A stretch of 17,539 nt of DNA, taken from positions 1-17,539 of the forward strand of contig QNXQ01000038.1 in NCBI GenBank assembly GCA_003978875.1, in the 5' to 3' direction. Shown one piece after another: positions 1 through 6,178 of the stretch. A program made the translations under genes and the position numbers. Source of the DNA: Aquifex sp. GTDB lineage: Bacteria > Aquificota > Aquificia > Aquificales > Aquificaceae. How positions within the stretch are numbered: the stretch's first letter is position 1; every line of letters starts with the position of its first letter. Below the pieces are notes generated by a model. The model did no database searches and was not told where the DNA came from. It saw nothing but the letters and a program-made list of their open reading frames with translations.

Positions 1-278
1 ACAAGAACGGAACCAGGGATATAGGACTTATGCAGATAAATTCGTATTGGGTTAGAAAATACAATCTCAAAGAAGAATGGCTTTTTGACCCATTTTACAA
101 TGCAATGTGGGGAGCTTACATCTTGAGACTTTGCATAAATAAATTCGGGAACTCCTGGAAAGCAATAGATTGTTATAACAAAGGTCAGGCAAAAGCAAAG
201 AACTGGAGTTCTTACACCTTCAGAGTTTGCAAAATCCTTTACGGAGGTGAAAAATGCGAAGGATTTTGGTTGGATTAA
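1..278 (+). CDS. Lytic transglycosylase, VirB1/SLT-like (C-terminal part, 5' end outside window)
   Basis: Reading from base 3 the frame gives KNGTRDIGLMQINSYW, the hallmark of the goose-lysozyme-like SLT/VirB1/IagB fold (N-x-D-x-GLMQIN). It continues through NAMWGAYILRLCINKFG and IDCYNKGQ, matching the helices that follow the active site and the usual A-x-Y-N-G segment. The catalytic Glu lies upstream of the window, so only about 91 C-terminal residues are seen. Such enzymes cut peptidoglycan glycan strands in the periplasm to make room for secretion machines. The stop lies 25 bases inside the next gene, which has its own strong ribosome site (GGAGGTG at 243-249), so the two are probably cotranscribed and translationally coupled. 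The pairing with TraH supports a role in a type IV secretion system. The family call is secure; the VirB1-type role is inferred. Confidence 0.8.
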   Translation, partial: KNGTRDIGLMQINSYWVRKYNLKEEWLFDPFYNAMWGAYILRLCINKFGNSWKAIDCYNKGQAKAKNWSSYTFRVCKILYGGEKCEGFWLD

Positions 279-1639
279 TTATATTCAGTCTTTCTTTTGC
301 CGATATCAGAAACTGGCTCAACAGTGCTGTCTATGAACTTGAATCAGGGTCCACAATAGATACGCAATCCCATAAACTTTACTATGGGGGAGGATTTAGA
401 CTTCGAACGAATGACTATTCTTTTCAACCTTTTACCGTTATCCCTCCGAAATTGCGTGCGGGTTGCGGAGGTATTGATCTGGTTTTTGGCGGATTTGGAT
501 ATTTCCAACCTGAATATCTTGTGAAATTCGGAGAAAAGATAGTTCAACAAGCTCCCGCATTTGCTTTTAAGATAGCCTTAGAGACCTTTTGTCCGAGCTG
601 TCAAAAAATAATGACCGAACTTGAAAACTTGGCAAATTTAATCAACAGTCTTTCTCTAAGTTCATGTCAAATAGCTTCATCACTTGCTGACTTTACAAGT
701 ACAAAGTTGAGAGAACACGTAGGAAATATAGATGTAGCTTCGGGAATTTATAACTCTATCTTGAAAGCAAAAGAAAAAGTAATGCAAAAAACAAGTTTAC
801 AAATTCTCAAGGAAGCTATAAATAACGGTGCTACAAAGAAAGAGATAATAAGGCTAATACTGAGAATAAGAAATCGAGGAAAAAATCCCGTCAGCCTGGC
901 TGAAGATGTTATGCTGGAACTCGCAAGAAATAGGAGGGCAAGTCAACTTTTTACCGATGCAACGATAAGACAATTTGTTAAAAAAGTTTTCGGGGATGTA
1001 GAAATTACAATTCCCGACAATTCTGAAGAGGACATAACGGTAAATGTTATTAAACCTGAAAGGAAATTGGATATTGAAAACTTAGTTGCGGGAAATGGGC
1101 GTACAATTGTATGTATAACGCCTTCTTGTAAAAGTCTAAAGGCTGAAATTGTGGATCCTCAGCTTGATTCTATAGTAAACAAAATTATTGCCAGAACACC
1201 ACTGGATACAAAAGAACTTGAATTTCTTGCAATGTTTCCTTTTCCCGCGTATAAACTTCTCAATTACCTTTCAACATCACCCGGTCTTTTAAATGTTCTT
1301 AAGGAAGATTTATCCAAGTGGATGGCCTATGAGCTTACTAAGCACATCTTGTCTCAGCTTTCCTTCCATTACTCTGCGACTTTGATTGAACTGATGGGTT
1401 CAAAACTTATCAGTAAGAATAGTAGGGAAGAGCTTAATATTTTCCTAAGAATGTTTAACGAAAACATATCAAAAGCTTACCGGAGAATTCAATTAAATCA
1501 AAAAGCTATAATTGACAAAATTAAAAATGGTTTAACCCTTGTAGAGGAATTTGAGAAAATTTCTGCAAAATATTACCTTACAAATCCCGCTTATAGCTCA
1601 TATTTATTCTGGCAAACATCAGGGATAGTATTGAAATGA
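254..1639 (+). CDS. traH: TraH-like F-type conjugative pilus assembly protein
   Basis: The 461-residue protein has a signal peptide (MRRILVGLIIFSLSFA, cleavage near residue 16). The N-terminal domain carries TraH landmarks: a glycine-rich YYGGGFRLRTND segment near residue 45, then RAGCGGIDLVFGGFGYF near residues 68-84, where F TraH has RAGCGGIDLFAGSFSF, followed by LVKFGEKIVQQAPAFAFKIALETFCPSC and an INSLSLSSCQIA helix. Length is close to F-plasmid TraH (about 460). Several paired cysteines (for example CPSC, and a C-x5-C near residue 292) are compatible with disulfides made in the periplasm. In the F system TraH is an outer-membrane-associated periplasmic component needed for pilus extension. 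ATG follows GGAGGTG by five bases. The C-terminal half, rich in helices, is more divergent and I recognise no other domain there. The neighbouring lytic transglycosylase supports a conjugation operon. Confidence 0.8.
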   Translation: MRRILVGLIIFSLSFADIRNWLNSAVYELESGSTIDTQSHKLYYGGGFRLRTNDYSFQPFTVIPPKLRAGCGGIDLVFGGFGYFQPEYLVKFGEKIVQQAPAFAFKIALETFCPSCQKIMTELENLANLINSLSLSSCQIASSLADFTSTKLREHVGNIDVASGIYNSILKAKEKVMQKTSLQILKEAINNGATKKEIIRLILRIRNRGKNPVSLAEDVMLELARNRRASQLFTDATIRQFVKKVFGDVEITIPDNSEEDITVNVIKPERKLDIENLVAGNGRTIVCITPSCKSLKAEIVDPQLDSIVNKIIARTPLDTKELEFLAMFPFPAYKLLNYLSTSPGLLNVLKEDLSKWMAYELTKHILSQLSFHYSATLIELMGSKLISKNSREELNIFLRMFNENISKAYRRIQLNQKAIIDKIKNGLTLVEEFEKISAKYYLTNPAYSSYLFWQTSGIVLK

Positions 1640-1657
1640 TAGGAAAGGGGAAGGAAG

Positions 1658-2320
1658 TTAGGAATTTTGCAATATGTTTATAATTTCGCTTGCTTTCTGT
1701 GAGGATAAATCCTCTATTTTTCCGAACTTTCGTTCAAATTCCCTCTCATCAATATTCCTTTTCCTGAGAAGGTCTTTTATAAAGGCTTTTTGTTTTTCCG
1801 TTGCAGGCCTGCTATCGTTTACTTGTATATCCGCTTTTTCTTCATCAATAAACATATCAGAAAGTCCCGTCAGTTGAATAACCCCGTAAACCCACGCACG
1901 CTTGAATGCCATGGCAAGTAGCATATCCATAGACCAGTCCTTAGCTTTTTTCTCATCTTTTGAACATATTCTTGAAGAAATAACTTCTTTATTTAGAAGC
2001 TTACTTCTTAACTTCAACGTTACCTTAAAACCTATCACATTTCCGTTTCTGTCCCTTATTTCTTCATCTTTTCTTTCTACAACCTCAATTCCCGTCAAAT
2101 ATGCAAGTTGATCGGCGCCTGCTTTCGTAAGAATATCTTGTTTAGCTCCTTTAAAAGGTTTGTCGTAATGAATCCCCTTCTTTAGTTTCCTCTTAATTTC
2201 CCTTTTAGCTCTTTGAAGAATTTCAAGACCGTCGGAGATTCTGGAAATAACTTCCTGATAGTCATTGATGCTCAGAAAAGAATTTTGATTTTGTTCAAAC
2301 CTGACCAGAACCTTTTCCAT
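1658..2320 (-). CDS. Rad52/ERF-like single-strand annealing protein candidate
   Basis: The 220-residue protein resembles a widespread plasmid and phage family with the scheme 'L-x-K-x-GA-[DE]-x-L ... RNG...F-x-V-x-L-x-L ... KKAxDWSMDMLLAMAxKRAWVYGVIQLTGLSDMF', here at residues 64-72, 91-105 and 124-157. Members of this type replace an ERF, RecT or Rad52-like annealing protein in mobile elements. A short C-terminal helical domain (TEKQKAFIKDLLRKRNID, residues 174-191) follows a linker, as in other such proteins. The likely role is annealing single-stranded DNA during element establishment or recombination. It faces traH convergently (18-bp gap) and has a strong promoter and ribosome site of its own. 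No catalytic motif is expected for the family. I recognise the family pattern but not a named orthologue, so the functional label is tentative. Confidence 0.5.
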   Translation of the reverse strand: MEKVLVRFEQNQNSFLSINDYQEVISRISDGLEILQRAKREIKRKLKKGIHYDKPFKGAKQDILTKAGADQLAYLTGIEVVERKDEEIRDRNGNVIGFKVTLKLRSKLLNKEVISSRICSKDEKKAKDWSMDMLLAMAFKRAWVYGVIQLTGLSDMFIDEEKADIQVNDSRPATEKQKAFIKDLLRKRNIDEREFERKFGKIEDLSSQKASEIINILQNS

Positions 2321-2327
2321 AACCCAT

Positions 2328-2370
2328 ACCTCCTAAAAGTTAATATACCATGCATGTATAATTTTGTCAA
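2328..2370 (-). promoter_or_regulatory. Sigma-70-type promoter and ribosome site of the annealing-protein gene
   Basis: Read on the minus strand there is a perfect -35 TTGACA (2370-2365), a 17-base spacer and a -10 TATATT (2347-2342), then AGGAGGT (2334-2328) seven bases before the ATG at 2320. The spacer contains the palindrome CATGCATG flanked by ATAC/GTAT, a plausible operator between the promoter elements. The predicted transcript would begin at about 2335, giving a very short leader. It is the most canonical promoter in the window, in contrast to the poor promoters and ribosome sites of the chromosomal genes. Confidence 0.65.
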
Positions 2371-2396
2371 GATTAATGACATAACCTTTTGAGAAT

Positions 2397-2418
2397 TTGC
2401 CGAAATATTGCCGAAATA
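2397..2418. repeat. Exact tandem 11-bp repeat, two copies
   Basis: TTGCCGAAATA occurs twice back to back with no spacer, a period of about one helical turn. It lies between the annealing-protein promoter and the attachment site. Such a helical-turn repeat in an element end fits a protein-binding array (regulator, excisionase or replication/transfer protein). The binding protein is unknown. Confidence 0.6.
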
Positions 2419-2432
2419 TACATTAGTGGATG

Positions 2433-2494
2433 TTTATGAATCCTTTGGAAAATTTTTACAATACATATTTATGGATTTATGTAGTATTTGGAAA
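2433..2494. repeat. Direct repeat pair TTTATG-N6-TTGGAAA near the attachment site
   Basis: The bipartite motif TTTATG, six variable bases, TTGGAAA is present exactly at 2433-2451 and again at 2476-2494, 43 bp apart in the same orientation. An extra TTTATG lies at 2468-2473. The second copy ends 45 bp from the tRNA fragment, the distance and arrangement expected of integrase arm-type or excisionase sites beside an att core. This role is an inference from position. Confidence 0.5.
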
Positions 2495-2539
2495 GTATTG
2501 ATTTTGACAGAATTGGATATTTAATATTCAGACAACAAG

Positions 2540-2589
2540 TCGCCCTTACAAGGCGGAGGTCGCGGGTTCGAGTCCCGCCCCGCCTACCA
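2540..2589 (+). other. 3' half of a tRNA-Val(UAC) gene: putative element attachment site (attR)
   Basis: The sequence folds as the anticodon arm (stem TCGCC/GGCGG with loop CTTACAA, anticodon TAC for valine), variable region AGGTC, T arm (GCGGG, TTCGAGT, CCCGC), 3' acceptor strand CCCGCCT, discriminator A and encoded CCA. The matching 5' acceptor strand (expected AGGCGGG) and D arm are absent from the AT-rich bases upstream. It is therefore not a functional tRNA gene but the 3' fragment left where an element recombined into the tRNA. The identity block starting at the anticodon stem is typical of tyrosine-recombinase att cores. An old unlinked tRNA remnant is the alternative. Confidence 0.8.
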
Positions 2590-2594
2590 TTTAA

Positions 2595-3329
2595 TTATTT
2601 CCTAACAGGGTAGCTAATTAATACAACTTCTTTTTCTAAGCAGTTTAAAATTTCCTTTAGGTTTTCCCTTTTAATAAAGTAAACTCTTCCCCCAAAAGGA
2701 TTCCCCATTTCCTTTAGAGGTGTTATCCTTACATATCCTATTTCTTTTCCGGAAACGTATCCGGTTATGTAATTTGGGTCATCACTCCAGCAAAGCTCTG
2801 CGACAACACCACAGTAAAGATTTTTTGTTGTAAGGGCAAGTGCATCGACTGTTCGCAAAGTATAACCCTCTGCAAGGAGTATCTCGGCAACTGTTTCTCT
2901 ATTTTCCCAGTCAAAATGAACTGTTCTTATACCTCTCTCTTTATCCGGTTCTAATCTTTCACCCGTTTCTATGTCCATCAATACTGCTCCTCTCATGTTT
3001 CCTCCTTTAGGATTTGCTCCCTTGGAGAGAATGTCTATAGCTTTTTTGGCTATTTCTTCCCTTATTCCCTGCTGAATAAGTTTCTTTACGGCAAACTCTC
3101 GGGCGGATTTTACATCCAAAAAGTTAAAGCTGTTTATTTCTAGGTTAAAGGAAATTTTCTTAAATTCTTTTACTTCTTCTATCTTTATATTCATAAAATC
3201 AAAATCCGAAGGTCTTTTTACGAGTTCTTTAATAACCTTTTCGATTTCTTCTTTATTAACAATCCTTTCCGCACCAGATACGTGTTTTCCTTCCTTCTGA
3301 GCGCGCATACGTATGCTGAAGAGTCGCAT
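2595..3329 (-). CDS. bioW: 6-carboxyhexanoate-CoA ligase (pimeloyl-CoA synthetase)
   Basis: The enzyme converts pimelate, ATP and CoA to pimeloyl-CoA for biotin synthesis. The BioW signature is plain: LFSIRMRAQ at the N terminus followed by HVSGAERIV, then a helical N-domain, and in the middle GANPKGGNMRGAVLMDIETGERLEPDKERGIRTVHFDW, which carries the conserved Arg-Gly and acidic residues around the adenylate site. I start at the internal Met (MRLFSIRMRA; 244 residues) because family members begin there; the 11-residue upstream extension overlaps the divergent gene. It starts only 10 bp from the divergent carbonic-anhydrase-like gene and ends 5 bp from the tRNA-Val scar, so it marks the chromosomal side of the element junction. 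Biotin made through this route would serve the biotin-dependent carboxylase system encoded nearby (accC at 7069-8403), although no other bio gene is in the window. Confidence 0.9.
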   Translation of the reverse strand: MRLFSIRMRAQKEGKHVSGAERIVNKEEIEKVIKELVKRPSDFDFMNIKIEEVKEFKKISFNLEINSFNFLDVKSAREFAVKKLIQQGIREEIAKKAIDILSKGANPKGGNMRGAVLMDIETGERLEPDKERGIRTVHFDWENRETVAEILLAEGYTLRTVDALALTTKNLYCGVVAELCWSDDPNYITGYVSGKEIGYVRITPLKEMGNPFGGRVYFIKRENLKEILNCLEKEVVLISYPVRK

Positions 3330-3339
3330 AATAAAGATT

Positions 3340-3861
3340 ATGGCGATAATTAAACCGTACAAAGGAATTTACCCTAAAATCCATAAAAGTGTTTACCTTT
3401 CGGAAAACGTTGTAGTTATAGGAGATGTGGAAATAGGTGAGGACTCAAGCGTATGGTTTGGAACTGTAATCAGAGGTGATGTGAATTACATAAGAATAGG
3501 AAAAAGAACAAATATTCAGGATAACTGTGTGGTACACGTAACTCATGATACTCATCCCACAATAATAGGAGACAATGTAACGGTAGGTCATGGAGTGATA
3601 TTACACGGTTGTATTCTCCACAACAATATTCTTGTAGGAATGGGAGCTACCATAATGGACGGTGTTGAAATAGAAGATTATGTTCTCGTTGGAGCGGGAG
3701 CTCTGGTAACTCCCAATAAAAAAATACCTTCTGGTGTTCTGGTCGCAGGAGTACCTGCAAAAATAGTAAGAGAACTAAGGGAAGAAGAAATAAAACTTAT
3801 AAAGGAATCTGCGGAAAACTATGTGAAGTACAAAAATGAGTATCTTAAACAGTCATCTTGA
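3340..3861 (+). CDS. Gamma-carbonic anhydrase family protein (left-handed beta-helix)
   Basis: The 173-residue protein is almost entirely hexapeptide repeats of the left-handed beta-helix type (IGDVEIGEDSSVWFGTVIRGDV, IRIGKRTNIQDN, VTVGHGVILHGC, VLVGAGALVTPNKKIPSGVLVAGVPAKIVREL), ending in an alpha helix that packs on the trimer. Histidines 66, 84 and 89 match the three zinc ligands of the Cam/CamH, YrdA and PaaY group (VVH, then GH-x4-H), so metal binding is expected. The acidic loop that carries the proton-shuttle Glu in Methanosarcina Cam is absent, as in the YrdA and CamH branches, so hydration activity is uncertain. I choose the ATG at 3340 rather than 3313 because the homology begins with KPYKGIYPKI. 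The 3' end overlaps trmH by nine bases, convergently. Substrate cannot be decided from sequence. Confidence 0.85.
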   Translation: MAIIKPYKGIYPKIHKSVYLSENVVVIGDVEIGEDSSVWFGTVIRGDVNYIRIGKRTNIQDNCVVHVTHDTHPTIIGDNVTVGHGVILHGCILHNNILVGMGATIMDGVEIEDYVLVGAGALVTPNKKIPSGVLVAGVPAKIVRELREEEIKLIKESAENYVKYKNEYLKQSS

Positions 3862-4485
3862 CACTACCGTTCTTTTCCTGTCTTTGATAATATCGTCGTA
3901 AGCCCATTTTTTTAGAATCCTTTGAATTTCCTCTTCCGCCAAGGATGGCTTATCATACAATCCCTTCTCTTCTCTCTGTTTCTGAGCTTCGTATAGAATT
4001 ATTCCTGTTGCAACAGACACGTTCAAGCTTTGTGCCATTCCGTACATTGGAATAACGATTTTTTTATCGGCTATTTCTAAAACCCATGGTGAAACTCCCT
4101 GGAGTTCATTTCCTACAACGATTACCGTAGGTTTTGTATAATCAACTTCCCTAAAATCAATCGAATCTTCTGATAGCCAAGTTGCAACTATTTGAAAGCC
4201 TTTGCTTTTAAATTCCTTTAATTTTTGTACGGGATTATCTACCTTTTCTATAAATAACCATTTGTGAGAACCCTGAGTTACACCTTCACTGATTTTTGCT
4301 TTTTTCCCTTCCGCGTGATAGTAGTAAAGATACAAAACTCCTACAGCATCGCAAGTCCTCACGATAGCAGAAAAGTTGTGTTCGTTTTTAACGTTGTCGG
4401 CAAATACTATGAGGTCTTTTTGTCTTTTTTGTAGAACTTCTTTAAGTCTCTTTAGTCTCTTTTCCAAAACAAGGTATTCCATCAA
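3853..4485 (-). CDS. trmH: tRNA (guanosine-18-2'-O)-methyltransferase TrmH
   Basis: A 210-residue SPOUT-class methyltransferase that uses S-adenosylmethionine to methylate the ribose of G18 in the tRNA D loop. The three SPOUT motifs are intact: NEHNFSAIVRTCDAVGV (residues 34-50, with the conserved Asn and the catalytic Arg43), VVGNELQGVSPW, and IPMYGMAQSLNVSVATGIILYEAQKQR, which forms the trefoil knot that binds the cofactor. N-terminal and C-terminal helices typical of TrmH, absent from plain TrmL, flank the SPOUT core. The sequence is very like what I recall of the structurally studied Aquifex aeolicus TrmH. The start could be either of two adjacent Met codons. It is transcribed away from the flagellar promoter at 4506-4532 and overlaps the preceding plus-strand gene tail to tail. 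Ribose methylation of tRNA is a common thermal adaptation. Confidence 0.9.
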   Translation of the reverse strand: MMEYLVLEKRLKRLKEVLQKRQKDLIVFADNVKNEHNFSAIVRTCDAVGVLYLYYYHAEGKKAKISEGVTQGSHKWLFIEKVDNPVQKLKEFKSKGFQIVATWLSEDSIDFREVDYTKPTVIVVGNELQGVSPWVLEIADKKIVIPMYGMAQSLNVSVATGIILYEAQKQREEKGLYDKPSLAEEEIQRILKKWAYDDIIKDRKRTVVSR

Positions 4486-4505
4486 GATAAAATTTAATTC
4501 ATATC

Positions 4506-4532
4506 TAAAACCTGAATTGAAAATGCCGATTT
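4506..4532 (+). promoter_or_regulatory. Sigma-28 (FliA)-type flagellar promoter
   Basis: TAAA at 4506-4509, exactly 15 bases, then GCCGATTT at 4525-4532 matches the FliA consensus TAAA-N15-GCCGATAA in six of eight -10 positions and all four -35 positions. It drives the 70-residue gene, flgK and flgL, exactly the late flagellar class controlled by sigma-28. The expected start point (about 4539) is only about four bases from the ATG at 4543, so the first message would be almost leaderless. Confidence 0.8.
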
Positions 4533-4542
4533 TATAAAGTGT

Positions 4543-4755
4543 ATGAGGATAAAGGAAAAACTAAAGCAGATTAAAGACAAGGTGAAGAATCCCTTCAACA
4601 TAGAAGGTCTTGAAGAAGACTTTTTAGAACTGGAAAGTTTAATAAAGGAAACCTCGAAAGAAGAATTAAGAATGATTTATAAAGATTATGAGGAAGTTAA
4701 GAAACTTCTGAGAAGGAATGTGGAAATATTGAAGAGACTTTACGAGGTGAAATAA
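4543..4755 (+). CDS. Small helical protein in the flgN position (candidate FlgK/FlgL chaperone)
   Basis: A 70-residue, highly charged protein (rich in Lys and Glu) with no signal peptide, predicted to be almost wholly alpha-helical with heptad-like leucines (LEEDFLELESLI, YEEVKKLLRRNVEILKRLY). I do not recognise it by sequence. It follows the sigma-28 promoter directly and its stop abuts the flgK ATG with no gap. In many bacteria the gene before flgK is flgN, the cytosolic export chaperone for FlgK and FlgL, a helical protein of about 140 residues. This could be a shortened FlgN analogue. It does not resemble the longer anti-sigma factor FlgM. The coding call rests on the promoter, the flgK ribosome site (GAGGTG) lying inside its last codons, and coupling; the function is a positional guess. 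Confidence 0.6.
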   Translation: MRIKEKLKQIKDKVKNPFNIEGLEEDFLELESLIKETSKEELRMIYKDYEEVKKLLRRNVEILKRLYEVK

Positions 4756-6168
4756 ATGTTTGGTAGTAGCTTGAACATAATAGCTCAAGCTCTCGAAGTT
4801 TACAAAAAAGCTATTGATGTTAGAAACAGGAATATAGCTAATGCACAAGAAGAGAACTACGCTCTTGAAGACCCTATAATACAAAGTGATTTATACTCAG
4901 GAATAACCCTTCAGGAAGTTAGAAGATTACAGAATTTCAACTTCATAAATTTAAGGAACGAAAAACTCTCCTACGTAAGTTATCTTGAAGAAAGAAGGGA
5001 CATATTGGAAAATGTAGAAAGTGTTTTTCAGGAATTTTCTCAAGGAGCAGGTCTGAGTGATTACGTAGATAAATTCTTTAAAGCCTATCAGGACTTAATG
5101 AAAGAACCGACAAATGAAGGAGCTAAAAAGCAGCTTATATCTTCTGCTAAATCTCTGGTAAACACTATTAAGAGTAGATATGCAGACCTAAATAGAATTA
5201 AGCAATCAATAGACTACTCTTTGGGAAGATATGTTGATAAAGTCAACGATTTAATAAAAAAGATTTACTCCATCAACAAGGAAATTACCTTCCAGTATTC
5301 ACAAACTCAGGGAAAAGAGTATAAAACCCTTTTGAATCAAAGGGATAAATATTTAAAGGAACTTGCCAGTTATATAAACATTCAGGCACAAGAAGATGAA
5401 TTAGGTAGGGTAAAAGTCTATACCAGTAAAGGATTTCTACTTGTAGATTTTACGGATAATTACTTCACGTTGGATTATAAAGCGGGTAAGGTAATTTACA
5501 AAAGGGACGGAAGTGATTTAACGAGTATCGTAGAAAGCGGAAAGATAAAAGGATTATTAGAGGCTGTAAAGGATATAGATAGTTCTATTGATGATTTAAG
5601 AAATCTCGTAGACACTTTTGCCAAAAAGAATGGAGAGAACTACGTCGAGGTTGATGCTAACGGTAATCCGATTATTAACTTTATCGCTATAGAGGTAAAA
5701 AACGGAACAACAATTACACTCAAGGAAATTTTTAACGTTAATCTCGATGCTCAAGGAAAAATAGATATCAATAGTCTTAAACTTAACATTACGGAAACGG
5801 ATTTAGATAATCTTAGTTATGAAACCATACAGGATAGTAATGTCATAGATTCTAATAATCCCGATTATACGATTCTACAGGTTTTTGACTCCTTTCCTAA
5901 AGCCGGTCTGTATGTTTGGGAGAATGCGAAAAAATCTGTAAACGATTTGGTAAATAGAATAGCTGTAACTAAAAACGAGCTTGATTCGGAATACGATGTT
6001 GAAAAATCCCTATATGATTCCCTTGAAAGGAAAATTTTAGAAAGACAAGGAGTATCGGTAGACCAGGAGTTTATGGAAATTATCAACATACAAAGGACTT
6101 ATGAAGCACTCGCTAAGATACTACCCAGAATAGATGAACTTATGCAGACCACTTTAAACATGATATGA
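4756..6168 (+). CDS. flgK: Flagellar hook-associated protein 1
   Basis: FlgK (HAP1) forms the first ring of the hook-filament junction and is exported through the flagellar type III apparatus. The N-terminal rod/hook signature is present (ALEVYKKAIDVRNRNIANAQEENY, near residues 11-35), followed by the FlgK helical hairpin GLSDYVDKFFKAYQDLMKEPTNEGAKKQLISSAKSLV (near 97-133) and the LNQRDKYLKELASYINI stretch. The C terminus ends in GVSVDQEFMEIINIQRTYEALAKILPRIDELMQTTLNMI, the canonical D0 helix of FlgK and FlgE-like axial proteins. At 470 residues it is in the usual range for a compact FlgK. The middle, exposed domain is weakly conserved. GAGGTG lies seven bases before the ATG and the gene follows the small upstream gene without a gap. 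It is expected to be under sigma-28 control. Confidence 0.95.
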   Translation: MFGSSLNIIAQALEVYKKAIDVRNRNIANAQEENYALEDPIIQSDLYSGITLQEVRRLQNFNFINLRNEKLSYVSYLEERRDILENVESVFQEFSQGAGLSDYVDKFFKAYQDLMKEPTNEGAKKQLISSAKSLVNTIKSRYADLNRIKQSIDYSLGRYVDKVNDLIKKIYSINKEITFQYSQTQGKEYKTLLNQRDKYLKELASYINIQAQEDELGRVKVYTSKGFLLVDFTDNYFTLDYKAGKVIYKRDGSDLTSIVESGKIKGLLEAVKDIDSSIDDLRNLVDTFAKKNGENYVEVDANGNPIINFIAIEVKNGTTITLKEIFNVNLDAQGKIDINSLKLNITETDLDNLSYETIQDSNVIDSNNPDYTILQVFDSFPKAGLYVWENAKKSVNDLVNRIAVTKNELDSEYDVEKSLYDSLERKILERQGVSVDQEFMEIINIQRTYEALAKILPRIDELMQTTLNMI

Positions 6169-6178
6169 GGTGGAAAAA

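Larger units (their letters stand above)
1..2589. mobile_element. Right end of a putative integrative conjugative element in tRNA-Val
   Basis: Three conjugation or plasmid-type genes (lytic transglycosylase tail, TraH-like protein, single-strand annealing candidate) and a repeat-rich non-coding tract end at a lone 3' half of a tRNA-Val gene. Ordinary chromosomal genes (bioW onward) begin 5 bp further on. For an element inserted into a tRNA 3' end, the intact tRNA is rebuilt on one side and only a 3' copy is left on the other. The plus-strand orientation of this fragment places the element to its left, in agreement with the gene content. No integrase, relaxase or coupling protein is visible here; they would lie outside the window. 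The boundary is directly visible, while calling it conjugative is an inference from TraH and the transglycosylase. Confidence 0.68.

Noticed and set aside
2540..2589. Functional tRNA-Val gene
   Set aside because: No 5' acceptor strand or D arm can be found upstream, so a cloverleaf cannot form.
3313..3339. Upstream ATG at 3313 as the start of the carbonic-anhydrase-like gene, and 3362 as the start of bioW
   Set aside because: These extensions would make the two divergent coding regions overlap and are not part of the conserved family N-termini; the internal Met codons fit better.
6170..6178. GTG start for flgL at 6170
   Set aside because: It lies inside the GAGGTGG ribosome site that precedes the ATG at 6179 by a normal distance.
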